Source: DUZB01 sp963747555 (lineage in GTDB: Bacteria > Desulfobacterota > DSM-4660 > Desulfatiglandales > Desulfatiglandaceae). From it: a stretch of 64,000 nucleotides of DNA. Under the pieces are notes generated by a model that saw nothing but the letters and a program-made list of their open reading frames with translations, searched no databases and was not told where the DNA came from. The translations under genes and the position numbers were made by a program. The stretch is from the NCBI GenBank assembly GCA_963747555.1, contig CAVVFZ010000014.1, positions 1 to 64,000 of the forward strand. The letters run 5' to 3'. Shown one piece after another: positions 17,182 to 27,440 of the stretch (within the stretch, counting starts at the first letter, position 1; each line of letters opens with the position of its first letter).

Positions 17182-19027
17182 TCATTCTTGTGCTGTGCCA
17201 GTATCTCCCATTTTCCTTAGAATAATTTGGATATTGCGATTTGCATCTGTATAATCGGGTTTAATTTGAATCGCTTTAGAAATATGAAAAATAGCTTCCT
17301 TGATTTTTCCTTTCTTGAAGAGAACAACTCCAAGATTGTTGTGTGCTTCAGGATAGAGAGGTCTTATCCGCAATGCCTCAGAGTAATAAGAAATTGCTTC
17401 CTTATCTTTGCTCTGCTTCGCCATCATGCCTCCCAGTTCATAAAAGGCTTCCGCATAGTCTGGTTTAAACCGAACTGCCCTCAAAAAGCACAAAATGGCC
17501 TCCTCAAATTTGCCCTGTTGGCGTAAAATAAGCCCTAAATTATAACTTGCTGTTGCATAGATAGGAACTCTTTCGATTACCCAAGATAAATAAGGTATAG
17601 CTTCGTCAAGTTTTCCCTGCTTACCCAATATGGATCCCATGTTACTATCGATACTCTAAAGACTGGGGTCTGATCCTGATCGCCTCTGAGAAATGTAGCG
17701 TTGCCTCCTTAAGTTTCCCTTCTCGGCTCAATGCAAGAGCAAGGTTGTTGTGTGCCAGATGGTTATTGGAAGTGACCTTGAGAGCATGGCTAAAAAGAGA
17801 AATATCATTGCGCCAGTACTCTGTCTGAAACCATGTGCAAACACTAAAGATTACCAACAATATTCCCCCGAAAATTCTGAATGCCACCTTTTGGAAACTA
17901 AATATTTGCAGGGATTGATGCATGCCCCATGAAACAATAATAAATAAACCAATAATTGGCACGTAAGTATACCGATCCGCCATGGACTGCAGCCCCACCT
18001 GTACAAATCCGATTACCGGGAAAAGTGTACCTACGTACCACAGCCATCCCACTGTAACCCACGGAAGTGACCCAAGAGTCCTAAATGCGGTAAAAGTTAT
18101 GCCCGCTAACAGGAGAAAAGAGCCGGCAACCTGCCACCATGCCGCCATACCTGGATAAGGATAAAAAACCGCTAAATTGTGAGGCCAAATTATTTTTCCG
18201 ATGTAACTGACATAGGCAACCAGTGCATTGGCAATCCTTTCAGGTAGTGGAAATTCATTCAAGGAGCGCACTGCGCTTGTATTTTGTTGAGCCAGAAACG
18301 TTACAACACTGAGGGAAGCAGAAAAGAAGAAAAATGGTATTTTTTCCCGGACGAGGTGCAGAAACGTTGATATTCGGGGTTTGGCCGTATCAGAAGTTCC
18401 CAATCTTCCAAGGGGCCAGTAATCAAGCAATAGGAGAACAAAAGGCAGGGTTACCAGCATCGGCTTTGACATCATACCCAACACAAAGAAAAGAAGTGCC
18501 AGGAGATATTTCCTTATCCCCGGTTTCTCCACATACCGGGCATAAGCCCATATTGTGAGCATCCAAAAAAAGGTGCTGAGTACATCTTTCCTTTCAGAGA
18601 CCCACGCAACCGATTCAACATGAAGAGGATGCACTGCGAAGAGCGCAGCGACAAGAGCGCTTCGCCAAACAGCCTTTGTCATTCTATTGAGAGCGATGAA
18701 TAGCAATAGCGTATTGGCTAAATGGAACAGCAGATTATTGAAGTGATGCCCCCTTGGATTCAGCCCGTAAAGCTGGTAATCAACCATATGGGAGAGCCAG
18801 GATAAGGGAATCCAGTTTGGCCCTGTTTGAAAAAGGCTGAATGACCATCTGACACTTCTCAGGTTTAGTGGACTTTGAACATGCGGGTTCTCACTGATAT
18901 ACAGCGGGTCATCAAAATTAATAAATTCGTAGTTCTGTACCTTCCAAAATATGGCCAGCGTTATGATCGTGAGAAAGATACAAATTACAGGCTTTCGGTA
19001 TTGTTGATCCACGTTATTGTCATCCAT
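17182..19027 (-). CDS. TMTC-like GT-C membrane protein with TPR tail, copy 1
   Basis: The N-terminal half has about 10 membrane helices. Its first loop carries NFDDPLYISENPHVQSP, a double acidic motif typical of TMTC/PMT-like GT-C enzymes. Also visible are GLNPRGHHFNNLLFHLANT and AVHPLHVESVAWVSERKD, a strongly conserved loop of this family. The C-terminal part is at least five TPR repeats (for example AHNNLALALSREGKLKEAT). One extra base near 17645 splits it; repaired it is about 615 aa. Eukaryotic TMTC proteins O-mannosylate cadherins; bacterial members are largely uncharacterised. Confidence 0.75.
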
Positions 19028-19090
19028 TTTTCATGAAATGCGAATGCATGTCGTCTCTCTGCGATTTTAAAAGGCACAAGGAACTTCCGA

Positions 19091-20869
19091 TCACAATTCT
19101 CTTTCTGCCTTTTCATCCGATCGCAGAAGTCCTGCCCGAGTCTGCTCAAATAATTCCTTAATACCCTTTTTCCCCCATTCCGTTTCCGGGAAACCTTTCA
19201 AAACCGTCATAGCATTTTCATATTTTTTCATCTGGATGTAGATCAAGGCCAGATTTTTTCGTAGGGCGACGGAATCAGGAGCAATTGCCAACGTCTTCTC
19301 AAGCACAAGAGCCCCTTTTGCGTAATTCCCATTTGCAGCATGGGTACTCCCCAAGTTCGTTTGGTACTCGACGTTATCAGAACAAAATATAACCGCTTTC
19401 ATAAAGTACCCGAGCGCTTTAGTATAATTTTTCAGCTGAAAATAAGCCACTCCGCTATTATTGTTCCATTGACCTTTTCTTCTGCGGCTTTTGATCATGG
19501 TTTTTGCGTTCTTCAGAGTTGCTAAAGCCACACGCGGACGACCGGTTTCCGTCAATAAAGCTGAATAATTCAAGTAATTGCTCGCCTCCCGGGGATAATT
19601 CTTGATCGCTATCTGAAAGAGCCGCTCAGCTTCCTGATATGCTTTTTTATCCAAAAGTTTATCGGCCAACCCGCCGGCATAATAATAGTTTTGAAAGCCC
19701 AACACTTCCTGTCTGAAAAAGCGCTCTTCATTCATCCATAAACTACTGTTGAGGAGATAGGAGTAACTTCCTATATAAACCAGCATGGGACAAAGAACGC
19801 CTATGGTAATAAAGAGAGATAACTTCAAGGACCTCCTAATAACCTGAACGCACGCCAAAGACAAAAAAGCCATTGAGAAATACAGCCATCTCATGGATAC
19901 CAGGGTAATCGCCGAATGAGGAATGATATTGAGAGTGGGAAAAAGAGCCACATGAAATGAAAGCACCGAAAATATCATGAGCCTGTTTTTTCTCTGTTTC
20001 CAGATGAGGTACCCTAAAAGAAGACATAACAAAGTCCCGCTAGAGACTGCCAGTTTAGAAAGGTAGAGGGGTAATCAACCACAAAACTATGAAGTCCGTA
20101 AGGCAGAAAAATCAATCTCAGATTCCACAAGATAAGATAGGGGGCAAAACACACCCTGTCCCAGAACCCTGCCAATTCCGAGGATGAGAAGTAAGAAGCG
20201 GTTATCGTCTTTCTCAAGAAGAAGTAGGCTACTGCAACCATAATGAATGGCAGATAGCTGAGGAACTCCTTTATAGATATTTTGCCTTGTACGAGACAAT
20301 AGTCTTTGATACAAAAAAAACAGAGGAAGTACCATAAAGCCCATTTCTTTGGAAAGAATGGCCAGCGCAAATGTCAAAACAGATGCTATCAACATAAAGC
20401 CCCTGCCCTTCCCAGCTTTTGATATAAAAAAAGAGGGAGGATATGGTAAACATGGTTACCAGGATATTGTTCCTTGAAGCAATCCAGGAAACCGACTCCG
20501 TATTTACGGGATGGACGGCAAAAATAAGGGTCGCCCATAAGGCGGCAGTTCCGGTCATTCACCAGGAATTGGAGAAAATGAAAAAGAACGAAACAGCAAA
20601 TAATGTGTAGAAAAGAGGTTCGTCACCCTGAATCCAGCGGCATTTAATCCCCACAACTGATAGTCGAGTGAGTAAGTCAGGTTTATGAGAGGTCTGTAAT
20701 AGCCGGTGTGGTAATCGCCGGTATCCAATTCATCGGTGACTCCATCTTCCTGAGCAAAATAAGAAAACGGCGAATGAAAGGTTTTAACATAGGGATTGTT
20801 TTGTATCAATGGCCGATCATCCAGAATGAAATCCCCCGAAAATGTGGGGAGGTAAACAAGCACAATCAA
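19091..20869 (-). pseudogene. TMTC-like GT-C/TPR protein, copy 2, with several frameshifts
   Basis: The start reads FSGDFILDDRPLIQNNPYVK (the acidic loop 1 motif). It continues in other frames with AVHPVNTESVSWIASRNN, then a stretch ending FVVDYPSTFLNWQSL, and ends in a long frame (20032-19091) with membrane helices and six or so TPR repeats. At least four shifts are needed between 20580 and 20030. Without them it would be a protein of about 590 aa of the same family as the genes at 17182 and 20963. So many shifts suggest true decay, though sequence error cannot be excluded. Confidence 0.7.
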
Positions 20870-20962
20870 AACCGCAAATAAGATACGGCCAAAATATTAA
20901 GTATTTTTTATTAGATGTAACGTCAGCAAATTATACCCTCCAGAAAGAGGGCAAGGAAAATC

Positions 20963-23122
20963 ATGAAAATGTTTGATCTAGACTCTGAAATGCGCCTGTC
21001 GTCATGCCGCAAAAACGTTTTTGCAGTTAGTCGCACTTTTTATCATCGTGTTCACAGTCTATTCCAACACGCTTTGATGCTTCATGGCATTTTGACGATG
21101 AAAATAACATCCTCAAAAACAAACCCCTTCATCTGACCGAATTAAACCTGGCAAAACATCAAACAATACCTTTTTTGCAAATTCGGAATGGAAGCGGTAG
21201 ACTTTACAGGCCTGTGGCTTGTCTCAGTTTTGCACTCAACTACTATTTTGGCGGAACCGAAGTGTATGGCTATCATTTAATCAATCTCATTATCCATTTC
21301 TTGTCCTCTGTTTTTCTCTTCCTGTTCACTTATCACACATTACATCTTCCTGCTATAAAAGAAAGATATGAGCGCAAAAGCCTACTTTATTGCACTGCTA
21401 TCTACGGTACTTTGGGCCATCAATCCGGTGCAAATCCAGGCCGTTACCTATGTGGTCCAGCGAATGGCCAGCATGGCCGGGATGTTCTGTATTATGGCAA
21501 TGTATTTTTATGTCAAAGGGAGAACATCAGGGCCAAAGCTTTTGGGAAGCGCCCATTATTTTCTTTGCATCGTTTGTGGCATGCTGGCCGTAGGTTCAAA
21601 GGAAAATGCTGTTATGCTTCCCATGGTGATTCTCCTTTATGATCTCTTTCTCATCCAAGGTATAACGAAAAGAAATCTAAAAAGATACTCTCTTTTTCTA
21701 TCGATTGCCGTCCTTGTTTGCTTTGCTCTCACCTTGCTCATTGCGGGTCCGTCAATATTCAATCCGTCAAACCTCATGTCAAGCTATCAAAATAGAGGTT
21801 TTACCTTGTTTGAAAGGCTATTGACGGAACCACGCGTCATTCTCTTTTATATCTCTCTGTTACTGTATCCGATGCCCGATCGACTTTGCCTTGAACATGG
21901 GATGACCTTGTCCACCAACCTGATCACTCCCATTTCAACTATTATGTCAATTGTTGTAATCCTGTTGATCCTTGGTTTAGCCGTTGCCGGAGCCAAGAGA
22001 TGGCCGCTAATTTCATTTTGCGTCATCTTCTTTTTCCTCAATCATCTGATCGAAGCATCTGTTTTTCCGCTTGAGCTTGTTTTCGAGCACAGGAACTATC
22101 TCCCCTCCATGCTATTCTTTGTCCCTCTCTCCATTTTGCTATCAAATGGGATACAGTTTTTTTCCGGCAAGCGGGGATTGCAGGTGACCGTGATTATATT
22201 CGTCATTCTGGTTGTCATCGGGTGGGGTCACAGCACATACGCACGAAATAGGTTCTGGCAAAATGACGGGATTCTCTCATTTGACTGCGTGGAAAAATAT
22301 CCGGATCTTGCGAGGCCCCACCACAACCTTGGACGTTTTTACGCACAGCAAAAACGGTATGAAAAAGCAATAAATGAATTTCTTATCTCGCTTTCCAAAG
22401 AGAACAGGAACAATCTTGCAGGAAAGAACTGGACGTATTATAATCTCGGGTCCCTGTGCCAGGAATTAGGAAAGGACGAAAAAGCATTGTTCTATTACAG
22501 ACAGGCGCTGAAATATCAGCCTTCTTTTGCCCCAACACATCTTAGAATGGGCCAGTTATTTGCAAAAAAAGGCCTTTACGAAAAGGCCAAGGCAGAATTT
22601 CAAAAAGCGCTGGATGACAAAAAGCACCGTTCAATTGCACTGATGAACCTGGGTTATCTATCCCTCCGGGCAGGACAAACCGAAACTGCAATCGAGTATC
22701 TCAAATTGGCCCTCGAAGCTTCCCCTCAAAATCCCGACATAATGAAGCGATTGGGCCTTGCCTACAGAGTCGGAAACCAACAAGAGAAAGCCTTTCTTCT
22801 TTTTAAGGATGCGTTGAAAATCAAACCTGATGATCCATTCACCTTACTGGAACTTGCTATCCTTTATGAAAGGAAAGGGATGAAAAACGAGAATAAAGAA
22901 ACCATGGATCAGTTCTTTGCAATTTTTGTCGGGAGTACTTTGCGCCTTAAGCGATTCATCGATAGCATGGGCGCCAATTCTGACTCAGAAAGTGCATTCG
23001 GCTCACATCAGCGAGAACTCCTCCGTTTTCTGGCAGTGGAGTGTCAAGGCAGATCCCGGAAGTATGCCGCCTTAGCCGAGGACTGCCTTCAAAAGCCCTT
23101 AGCCCATGAATTGGGCGAATAG
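20963..23122 (+). CDS. TMTC-like GT-C/TPR protein, copy 3, 5' end frameshifted
   Basis: Divergent from copy 2. The first 400 bases need two or three shifts. They encode FDASWHFDDENNILKNKPLH (acidic loop 1), GSGRLYRPVACLSFALNYY and YHLINLIIHFLSS. From 21368 a clean 584-codon frame runs through AINPVQIQAVTYVVQRMAS, FEHRNYLPSMLFF, the remaining helices and eight or so TPR repeats (YYNLGSLCQELGKDEKALFY). Total length is about 715 aa. The R/H-N-YLP motif is shared with bacterial PMT-like TPR proteins. Confidence 0.7.
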
Positions 23123-23132
23123 CACGATAACT

Positions 23133-24882
23133 ATGAAAAACTATCTTCCCACACGACGAGAACCCAAACAAGATTACACCCTGCACGCCATCGTCTTCAT
23201 GGTTGCCATTTGCATCCGCATATTTTTTCTTGTTTATATTGACGAGCCCATTCTTTTCTTCAAATATCCTTTCTTTGCCGAAAAGCTTGCCAACGGTATG
23301 GACATCGGTGAGAGACTGGTCGACCTGAGCCCTTTTTACCTCTATTTTTTGACCCTTTTGAACAAGCTGTTCGGTGTAAGTTGGCAATTTGTCAAATGTT
23401 CACAGATATTTATCGGGGCTATAAATACCCTTTTAGTGTTCGTCATTGGAAACAGGCTTTTCCAGAGGGGGGCCGCCTTCATAGGGGCCTTGATCTTCGC
23501 TGCTTATGGGAATATGATCGTTCTGGAGACTACCCTTGAGCCCACTGTCTTCGTATTGCTTTTTAACCTTCTGTCCATTTACTTCCTGCTACTCTCCGGG
23601 ACTGGATCAAAATCACGTTTTAGAAACATCGCCATTATCATCACTGCTGGTGTTTTCACCGGAATGGGCGTCATAACCAAACCAAATTTTCTGTTGTTTC
23701 TTCCTATAGGCGTTGTTTGGATACTCTTTTTCAGAAAGATCGATTCCGGTTTTAAGAAAGGTCTGCTTGATGCCCTATTGTTTCTCTTTGCAGCTACTGT
23801 TGTCATAGCCCCAATAACGGTCAGGAACTATCTTAAATTCCACGACTTCATTCTTGTGACAGCAGACGCCGGAAAGGTCTTCTTTCATGGCAACAGTAAA
23901 ACAGCAACTGCTATAGTTGGCGCCGACCTTTCAGAAGATAGCCCTTATTTGAATAGTGTTCCGGAGCCTGACTACGCACACGTGGTGTTTCGAAAAACAG
24001 CTTCAAAGCTGACAGGAAAAACCCTTTCACCCTCTCAGTCCGCAGAATTTTGGATAAAAATAACACTGAAAGATATTCTTGATGACCCTCTCCTTTATGT
24101 GAAACGGGAAATTAAAAAGTTCGTTCATTTCTTTACGGACTATGAGGTTCACTATATTGCTTCTGCCCACAAGGAATATAAAAAATCCTTATTTTACCCC
24201 TTTCTGAGATACGGGATGATTATCTCTTTAGGCATGTTGGGCATTGTACTTTCCATGAAAAAATGGAAAGACCTTTTCTTATTATATGGAATGATATTTA
24301 TATACATGGTTTCCTGTTCGATATTTCTTGTGCAATCAAGATATCGTATACCTGCGATTCCTTATTTCTGCCTTTTTGGGGGCAGTGCCATTTACAGCTT
24401 AATAGGGATGGTCAGGGACAAAAAATATAGATCCGCAGGAATGGCTCTTCTGTTATTTTGTGCACTTTACCTTTCAAGTCATCTGGTATTTAAAAACGAA
24501 CTTCACAGACACGACCAATGGCAGGAGGCAACAAAAATCTGCTATGAAATGGATGGTAGAGAAGCCTTTAGAACCGGCAGGTATCAGGAGGCGATTGAGG
24601 CCCTCAACAGATGCATGTCAATTATTCCGAATTTTTATCCGGCATACAATCTGCGGGGAAAAAGCTATGTCATGCTGAGGACAATATAGAATGGCTGAAA
24701 TCGATTTTAAAAAAGCTATCTCATTGAGACCTGAAAATCCGAACGGTTATAAAAACATGGGATTTCTCTATCTCCTTCAGGGTAAAAAAGCTGCGGCCGA
24801 GGTATATCTGAGAAAAGCTCTGATCCATGCTCCCAACGACAGCAAAGTAAGGAAAGCACTCGAAGATTTGAGTCAGAGATGA
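23133..24882 (+). CDS. GT39-like GT-C enzyme with C-terminal TPRs, frameshifted
   Basis: About 580 aa after repair of an extra A near 24676. It has around 12 helices. Loop 1 contains DEPILFFKYPFFAEKLANG. The central part is GNMIVLETTLEPTVF, then TKPNFLLFLPIG and VRNYLKFHD, all common in GT39/ArnT-type polyprenyl-phosphate-sugar transferases. The last 120 residues are TPRs (AIEALNRCMSIIPNFYPAYN, continuing MAEIDFKKAISLRPENPNG). The start is uncertain: the ATG at 23133 avoids overlap, but 23106 in the same frame is also possible. Confidence 0.7.
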
Positions 24883-25008
24883 GGGGTAACCAGAATACAG
24901 CTTTCACATCTAAGGCAGCTAAAAAGCGGAACAAGCGTGTAGACTGTGCCGCCTGTTCCGCCTCCATAACGGTCAAGAAGATTAATATTATGGTGCGTAT
25001 TAGTATGG

Positions 25009-25369
25009 TTATATTTCCATCATTGGATCAATAGTATAGGTTTTGTCGCCCGTTGTGTGTACTGCAGTTATTGCCAGGCTACTGTAGCACCCTAGCTGTC
25101 ACCGTAACACCATGCGAAGTATTCAGACCATAAAGCAAGAGAATATCCGTGTTACAGTAGCAGTCGGGTAGTCTACAAAATACGCCTGGGCTGCCGTGTA
25201 GGCGTTTTTAACATCAGTATTGGCGGAGGCATTGATAAGCCCTCTTCCTATAGGAATTAAACTGAGGAATGGCAATGGCTGCCAGAATCCCGATGATGGC
25301 GATAACGATCATCAATTCAATCAAAGTAAAACCTTTTTGATCTTTTTTTGCATTAAATTTTGATAACAT
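25009..25369 (-). pseudogene. pilA: Type IV pilin (PilA-type), copy 1, frameshifted
   Basis: It starts MLSKFNAKKDQKGFTLIEL behind a good AGGAGA site. The G-F prepilin cleavage site, the glutamate at mature position 5 and the hydrophobic helix (IGILAAIAIPQFNSYRKRAY) are complete. A shift at about 25245 leads to NASANTDVKNAYTAAQAYF, and further shifts lead to SGDKTYT-like GDKTYTIDPMMEI at the end. The repaired pilin is about 120 aa. It is the downstream gene of a tandem pair and shares its N-terminus with copy 2. Confidence 0.7.
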
Positions 25370-25499
25370 TTTTTTCTCCTTTCTGTTTTTGCTGAATTGT
25401 AAGCTTTCCCAAATTTCATTCTCAAACCAAGAAACTCCCACCCCCTTTCAAATGTTCCATATAAACACGTATAATCACTGTATCTGACTAATTGCTGGT

Positions 25500-25853
25500 C
25501 TAATGCTCCACCCGGTCCCGTAAGCGTGTATGTTTTATCGCCACTTTCGTGATGCGAAACAAGTGGTATATTCGATCATCATTAGCGCTGAGCGGTCAAG
25601 TCACATTTTGCGTCGAACTGAGGCCATACCCGTTCAAATGGTCTGTGCCGTTCGCGTATGTCAGATAATCAACGTAATAAGCTTCTTGTGCGGTGGCGGC
25701 ATTCTTAACGTCCCAGACCGCTCCTGAGTTATATGCTCTTTTTCGATAGGAGTTAAACTGTGGAATGGCGATGGCAGCTAAAATGCCGATGATGGCAATA
25801 ACGATCATCAGTTCGATCAGCGTAAAACCATCATCTTTCTTTAAGGTACTCAT
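25500..25853 (-). CDS. pilA: Type IV pilin (PilA-type), copy 2, 3' end frameshifted
   Basis: MSTLKKDDGFTLIELMIVIA is a class IVa leader with G-F cleavage and Glu5. It is followed by the conserved helix and VWDVKNAATAQEAYYVDYLT. The first frame stops at 25596; beyond it another frame reads HHESGDKTYTLTGPGGALDQQ, the expected pilin C-terminus. One or two shifts near 25590 are therefore likely, and the 3' end given is approximate. A sigma-54 promoter (25965-25981) lies about 110 bases upstream. As the first gene of the tandem it is the likely major pilin. Confidence 0.7.
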
Positions 25854-25964
25854 AGCAACCGCTCACTGTTCTCCATCGGTTCTTTGACCTCCGGCTTTTT
25901 GTTCCCAGCTGTCTGACCGTCCTTTGTTTCAATTTCTTTATGCGTTTGTGTTTGCCTTAGTATC

Positions 25965-25981
25965 ATGCAATTAGCTTGCCA
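25965..25981 (-). promoter_or_regulatory. Sigma-54 (RpoN) promoter of the pilin genes
   Basis: Minus strand: TGGCAAGCTAATTGCAT. The invariant GG and GC are exactly 10 bases apart and 14 of 17 positions suit the TGGCAC-N5-TTGCW consensus. It lies 112 bases upstream of the pilA copy 2 ATG. Pilin genes in many proteobacteria are driven by RpoN with the PilS-PilR two-component system. Confidence 0.75.
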
Positions 25982-26140
25982 TAACTATGAATTCTTTTTA
26001 TGTATTAATTTATTATTGAGAATTCAGGCTGTTAGGATGCTCTTCTATAACTTCTTATGGACGCATCTTCCGATTTGTGCGGATGCGACTTGATCTGGTG
26101 ACAATTATCGCGCAATGCGTGACAATTTTTGGCATTGTTT

Positions 26141-26278
26141 GGGTGGAATGTGGGATGGGTATCTGTGGTGGGATGGAGAAATTGGGGATGATTTGGATGA
26201 TTGAGGGATGCTGGTATTAGGGATGATTGGGATGATTGGGATGGGGGGATGATTAGGAGGGATGGAGGGTTGGGACGG
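26141..26278. repeat. G-rich GGGATGATT tandem-like tract
   Basis: Imperfect repeats of GGGATG and GGGATGATT, clearest at 26218-26245, with more than ten runs of three or more G on the plus strand and very few C. Such a tract could fold into G-quadruplexes or be a replication-slippage product. It abuts the intron-like region. Confidence 0.65.
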
Positions 26279-26279
26279 C

Positions 26280-26580
26280 CAGGCTAAGCCTGGAGCGTTG
26301 GGATAGGCGGCGAGAGAGCCGCGCTTGAAATTCGCTGTAGGAGTACAATGGGTTCGACTCCCACTCGGTAATGGCTGCCACCCACCGAAAGCGAGTCTTG
26401 CCGGTGTGGGAAAAGCCGAAACTGGAAGCGAAGACAGCGGGTACTGAAGCCTTGTGAATCAGCCACGAAATATCCTGTTGTGGTGGTCTTTCCTGGCGGA
26501 AGTGGCTCAACCGACGCTCCCGCGACAACGACATGCCGTGGGGCCGCGGGAGGGAAATCTCCCGGGTCTACCCGGACGTG
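26280..26580 (+). ncRNA. Structured, group II intron-like remnant (5' side)
   Basis: The stretch is rich in short complementary segments and purine loops: GGCGGCGAGAGAGCCGCGC, then GGGTTCGACTCCCACTCGG and CCACCCACCGAAAGCGAGTC. It looks like domain I of a bacterial group II intron, though I recognise it by general appearance only. The 3' part (26517-26561) recurs at 27512-27680 on the far side of the TacAT genes, next to a domain V-like hairpin. No reverse transcriptase gene is present. Confidence 0.4.
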
Positions 26581-26652
26581 GATAAGCTAAGGTATTTGCA
26601 TTGCCATTTTGGCGTCATTATGTTAGCGGTATATTTAATAAGGAGGGATACC

Positions 26653-26931
26653 ATGGCACGAACCAAAACAGAAGCAAGAATTCCTGCCCGCATGCCTCGG
26701 GAGGTATATGAGCGGATTGCGGCAGCCTCACAAACTGTGGGCGCGACGCTGAACCAGTTTCTTGTTCAGGCCGCTTTGGAAAGGGCAAACCATATTCTGG
26801 AAAGGGAGCGGGTCATCGCCCTGTCTCTGGATAGTGCTGAACATTTTTTTTCTCTCATTGAAAAGCCACCCGAGCCAAATGAACGGTTGAAAGAGGCTAT
26901 GGAGCGACACGAGGCACTTTCGTGCCGGTAA
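26653..26931 (+). CDS. tacA: TacA-like DUF1778 ribbon-helix-helix antitoxin
   Basis: A 92-residue protein behind a perfect AGGAGG site. MARTKTEARIPARMPREVYE is the ribbon-helix-helix strand and first helix, and SQTVGATLNQFLVQAALERA the DUF1778 signature. The C-terminal ERVIALSLDSAEHFFSLIEK and PPEPNERLKEAM region is the part that wraps the acetyltransferase toxin. It overlaps the downstream GNAT gene by 10 bases. The complex is expected to bind and repress its own promoter. Confidence 0.9.
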   Translation: MARTKTEARIPARMPREVYERIAAASQTVGATLNQFLVQAALERANHILERERVIALSLDSAEHFFSLIEKPPEPNERLKEAMERHEALSCR

Positions 26932-27440
26932 TAGTACCTCTTACGCGCAATCATGATCGCTCGGCCTTTGATTGCGGTGTCCCGGAATTAAATTCATTCC
27001 TCAAGGCAACGGCCCGGCAGCATGGGGGCAAGGGCATTTCACGGACATATGTTGTTTCTGAACCGGAGAAGCCCGATTCGATCCTGGGTTTCTTCACTCT
27101 CACGCTCTGCGAAGTCCGCCCGAAGCAGTTTCCGGAGCAATACGCAAAAAAATTCCCCTCGCACCCCCTTCCGGCCGTTCGGCTTGCGCGATTGGCCGTT
27201 GACCGCAAGGTCCAGGGTCAAGGATATGGAAGTCTGTTGCTGGCGGATGCTGTCGGGCGGACGGTCGCCATAACTGAGCATGCCGGCGGAGTGGGCCTAT
27301 TTGTGGACCCAACAAGCGATGATGCCCGACGGTTTTATGAGAGATATGGGTTTGTCGCGCTTCGTGGGCATGGACCCGAGTTGTTTCTGCCCATTGAAAC
27401 GCTCAGGGGAGCATCCCGATCAGGCAGGTTTGCCCAGTGA
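26922..27440 (+). CDS. tacT: TacT-like GNAT acetyltransferase toxin
   Basis: A 172-residue protein starting at GTG 26922 (VPVIVPLTRNHDRSAFDCG), in the order typical of TacT toxins. It has ELNSFLKATARQHGGKGIS, then RLARLAVDRKVQGQGYGSLL with the acetyl-CoA pyrophosphate loop (Q-G-Q-G-Y-G), and FYERYGFVAL with the catalytic tyrosine. TacT acetylates the amino group of charged aminoacyl-tRNAs and stops translation. The pair with DUF1778 is intact, unlike most modules in the first 11 kb. Confidence 0.9.
   Translation: MPVIVPLTRNHDRSAFDCGVPELNSFLKATARQHGGKGISRTYVVSEPEKPDSILGFFTLTLCEVRPKQFPEQYAKKFPSHPLPAVRLARLAVDRKVQGQGYGSLLLADAVGRTVAITEHAGGVGLFVDPTSDDARRFYERYGFVALRGHGPELFLPIETLRGASRSGRFAQ

Larger units (their letters stand above)
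25854..26652. other. Intergenic region between pilin and TacAT genes
   Basis: No protein gene recognised. It contains the pilin promoter, the G-rich repeat tract (26141-26278), the structured, group II intron-like stretch (26280-26580) and the AGGAGG ribosome binding site of tacA at 26641. Confidence 0.6.

Noticed and set aside
26330..26400. tRNA-like T-arm (GGGTTCGACTCCCAC)
   Set aside because: No acceptor or anticodon arms can be folded around it; it fits better as part of a structured intron-like RNA.
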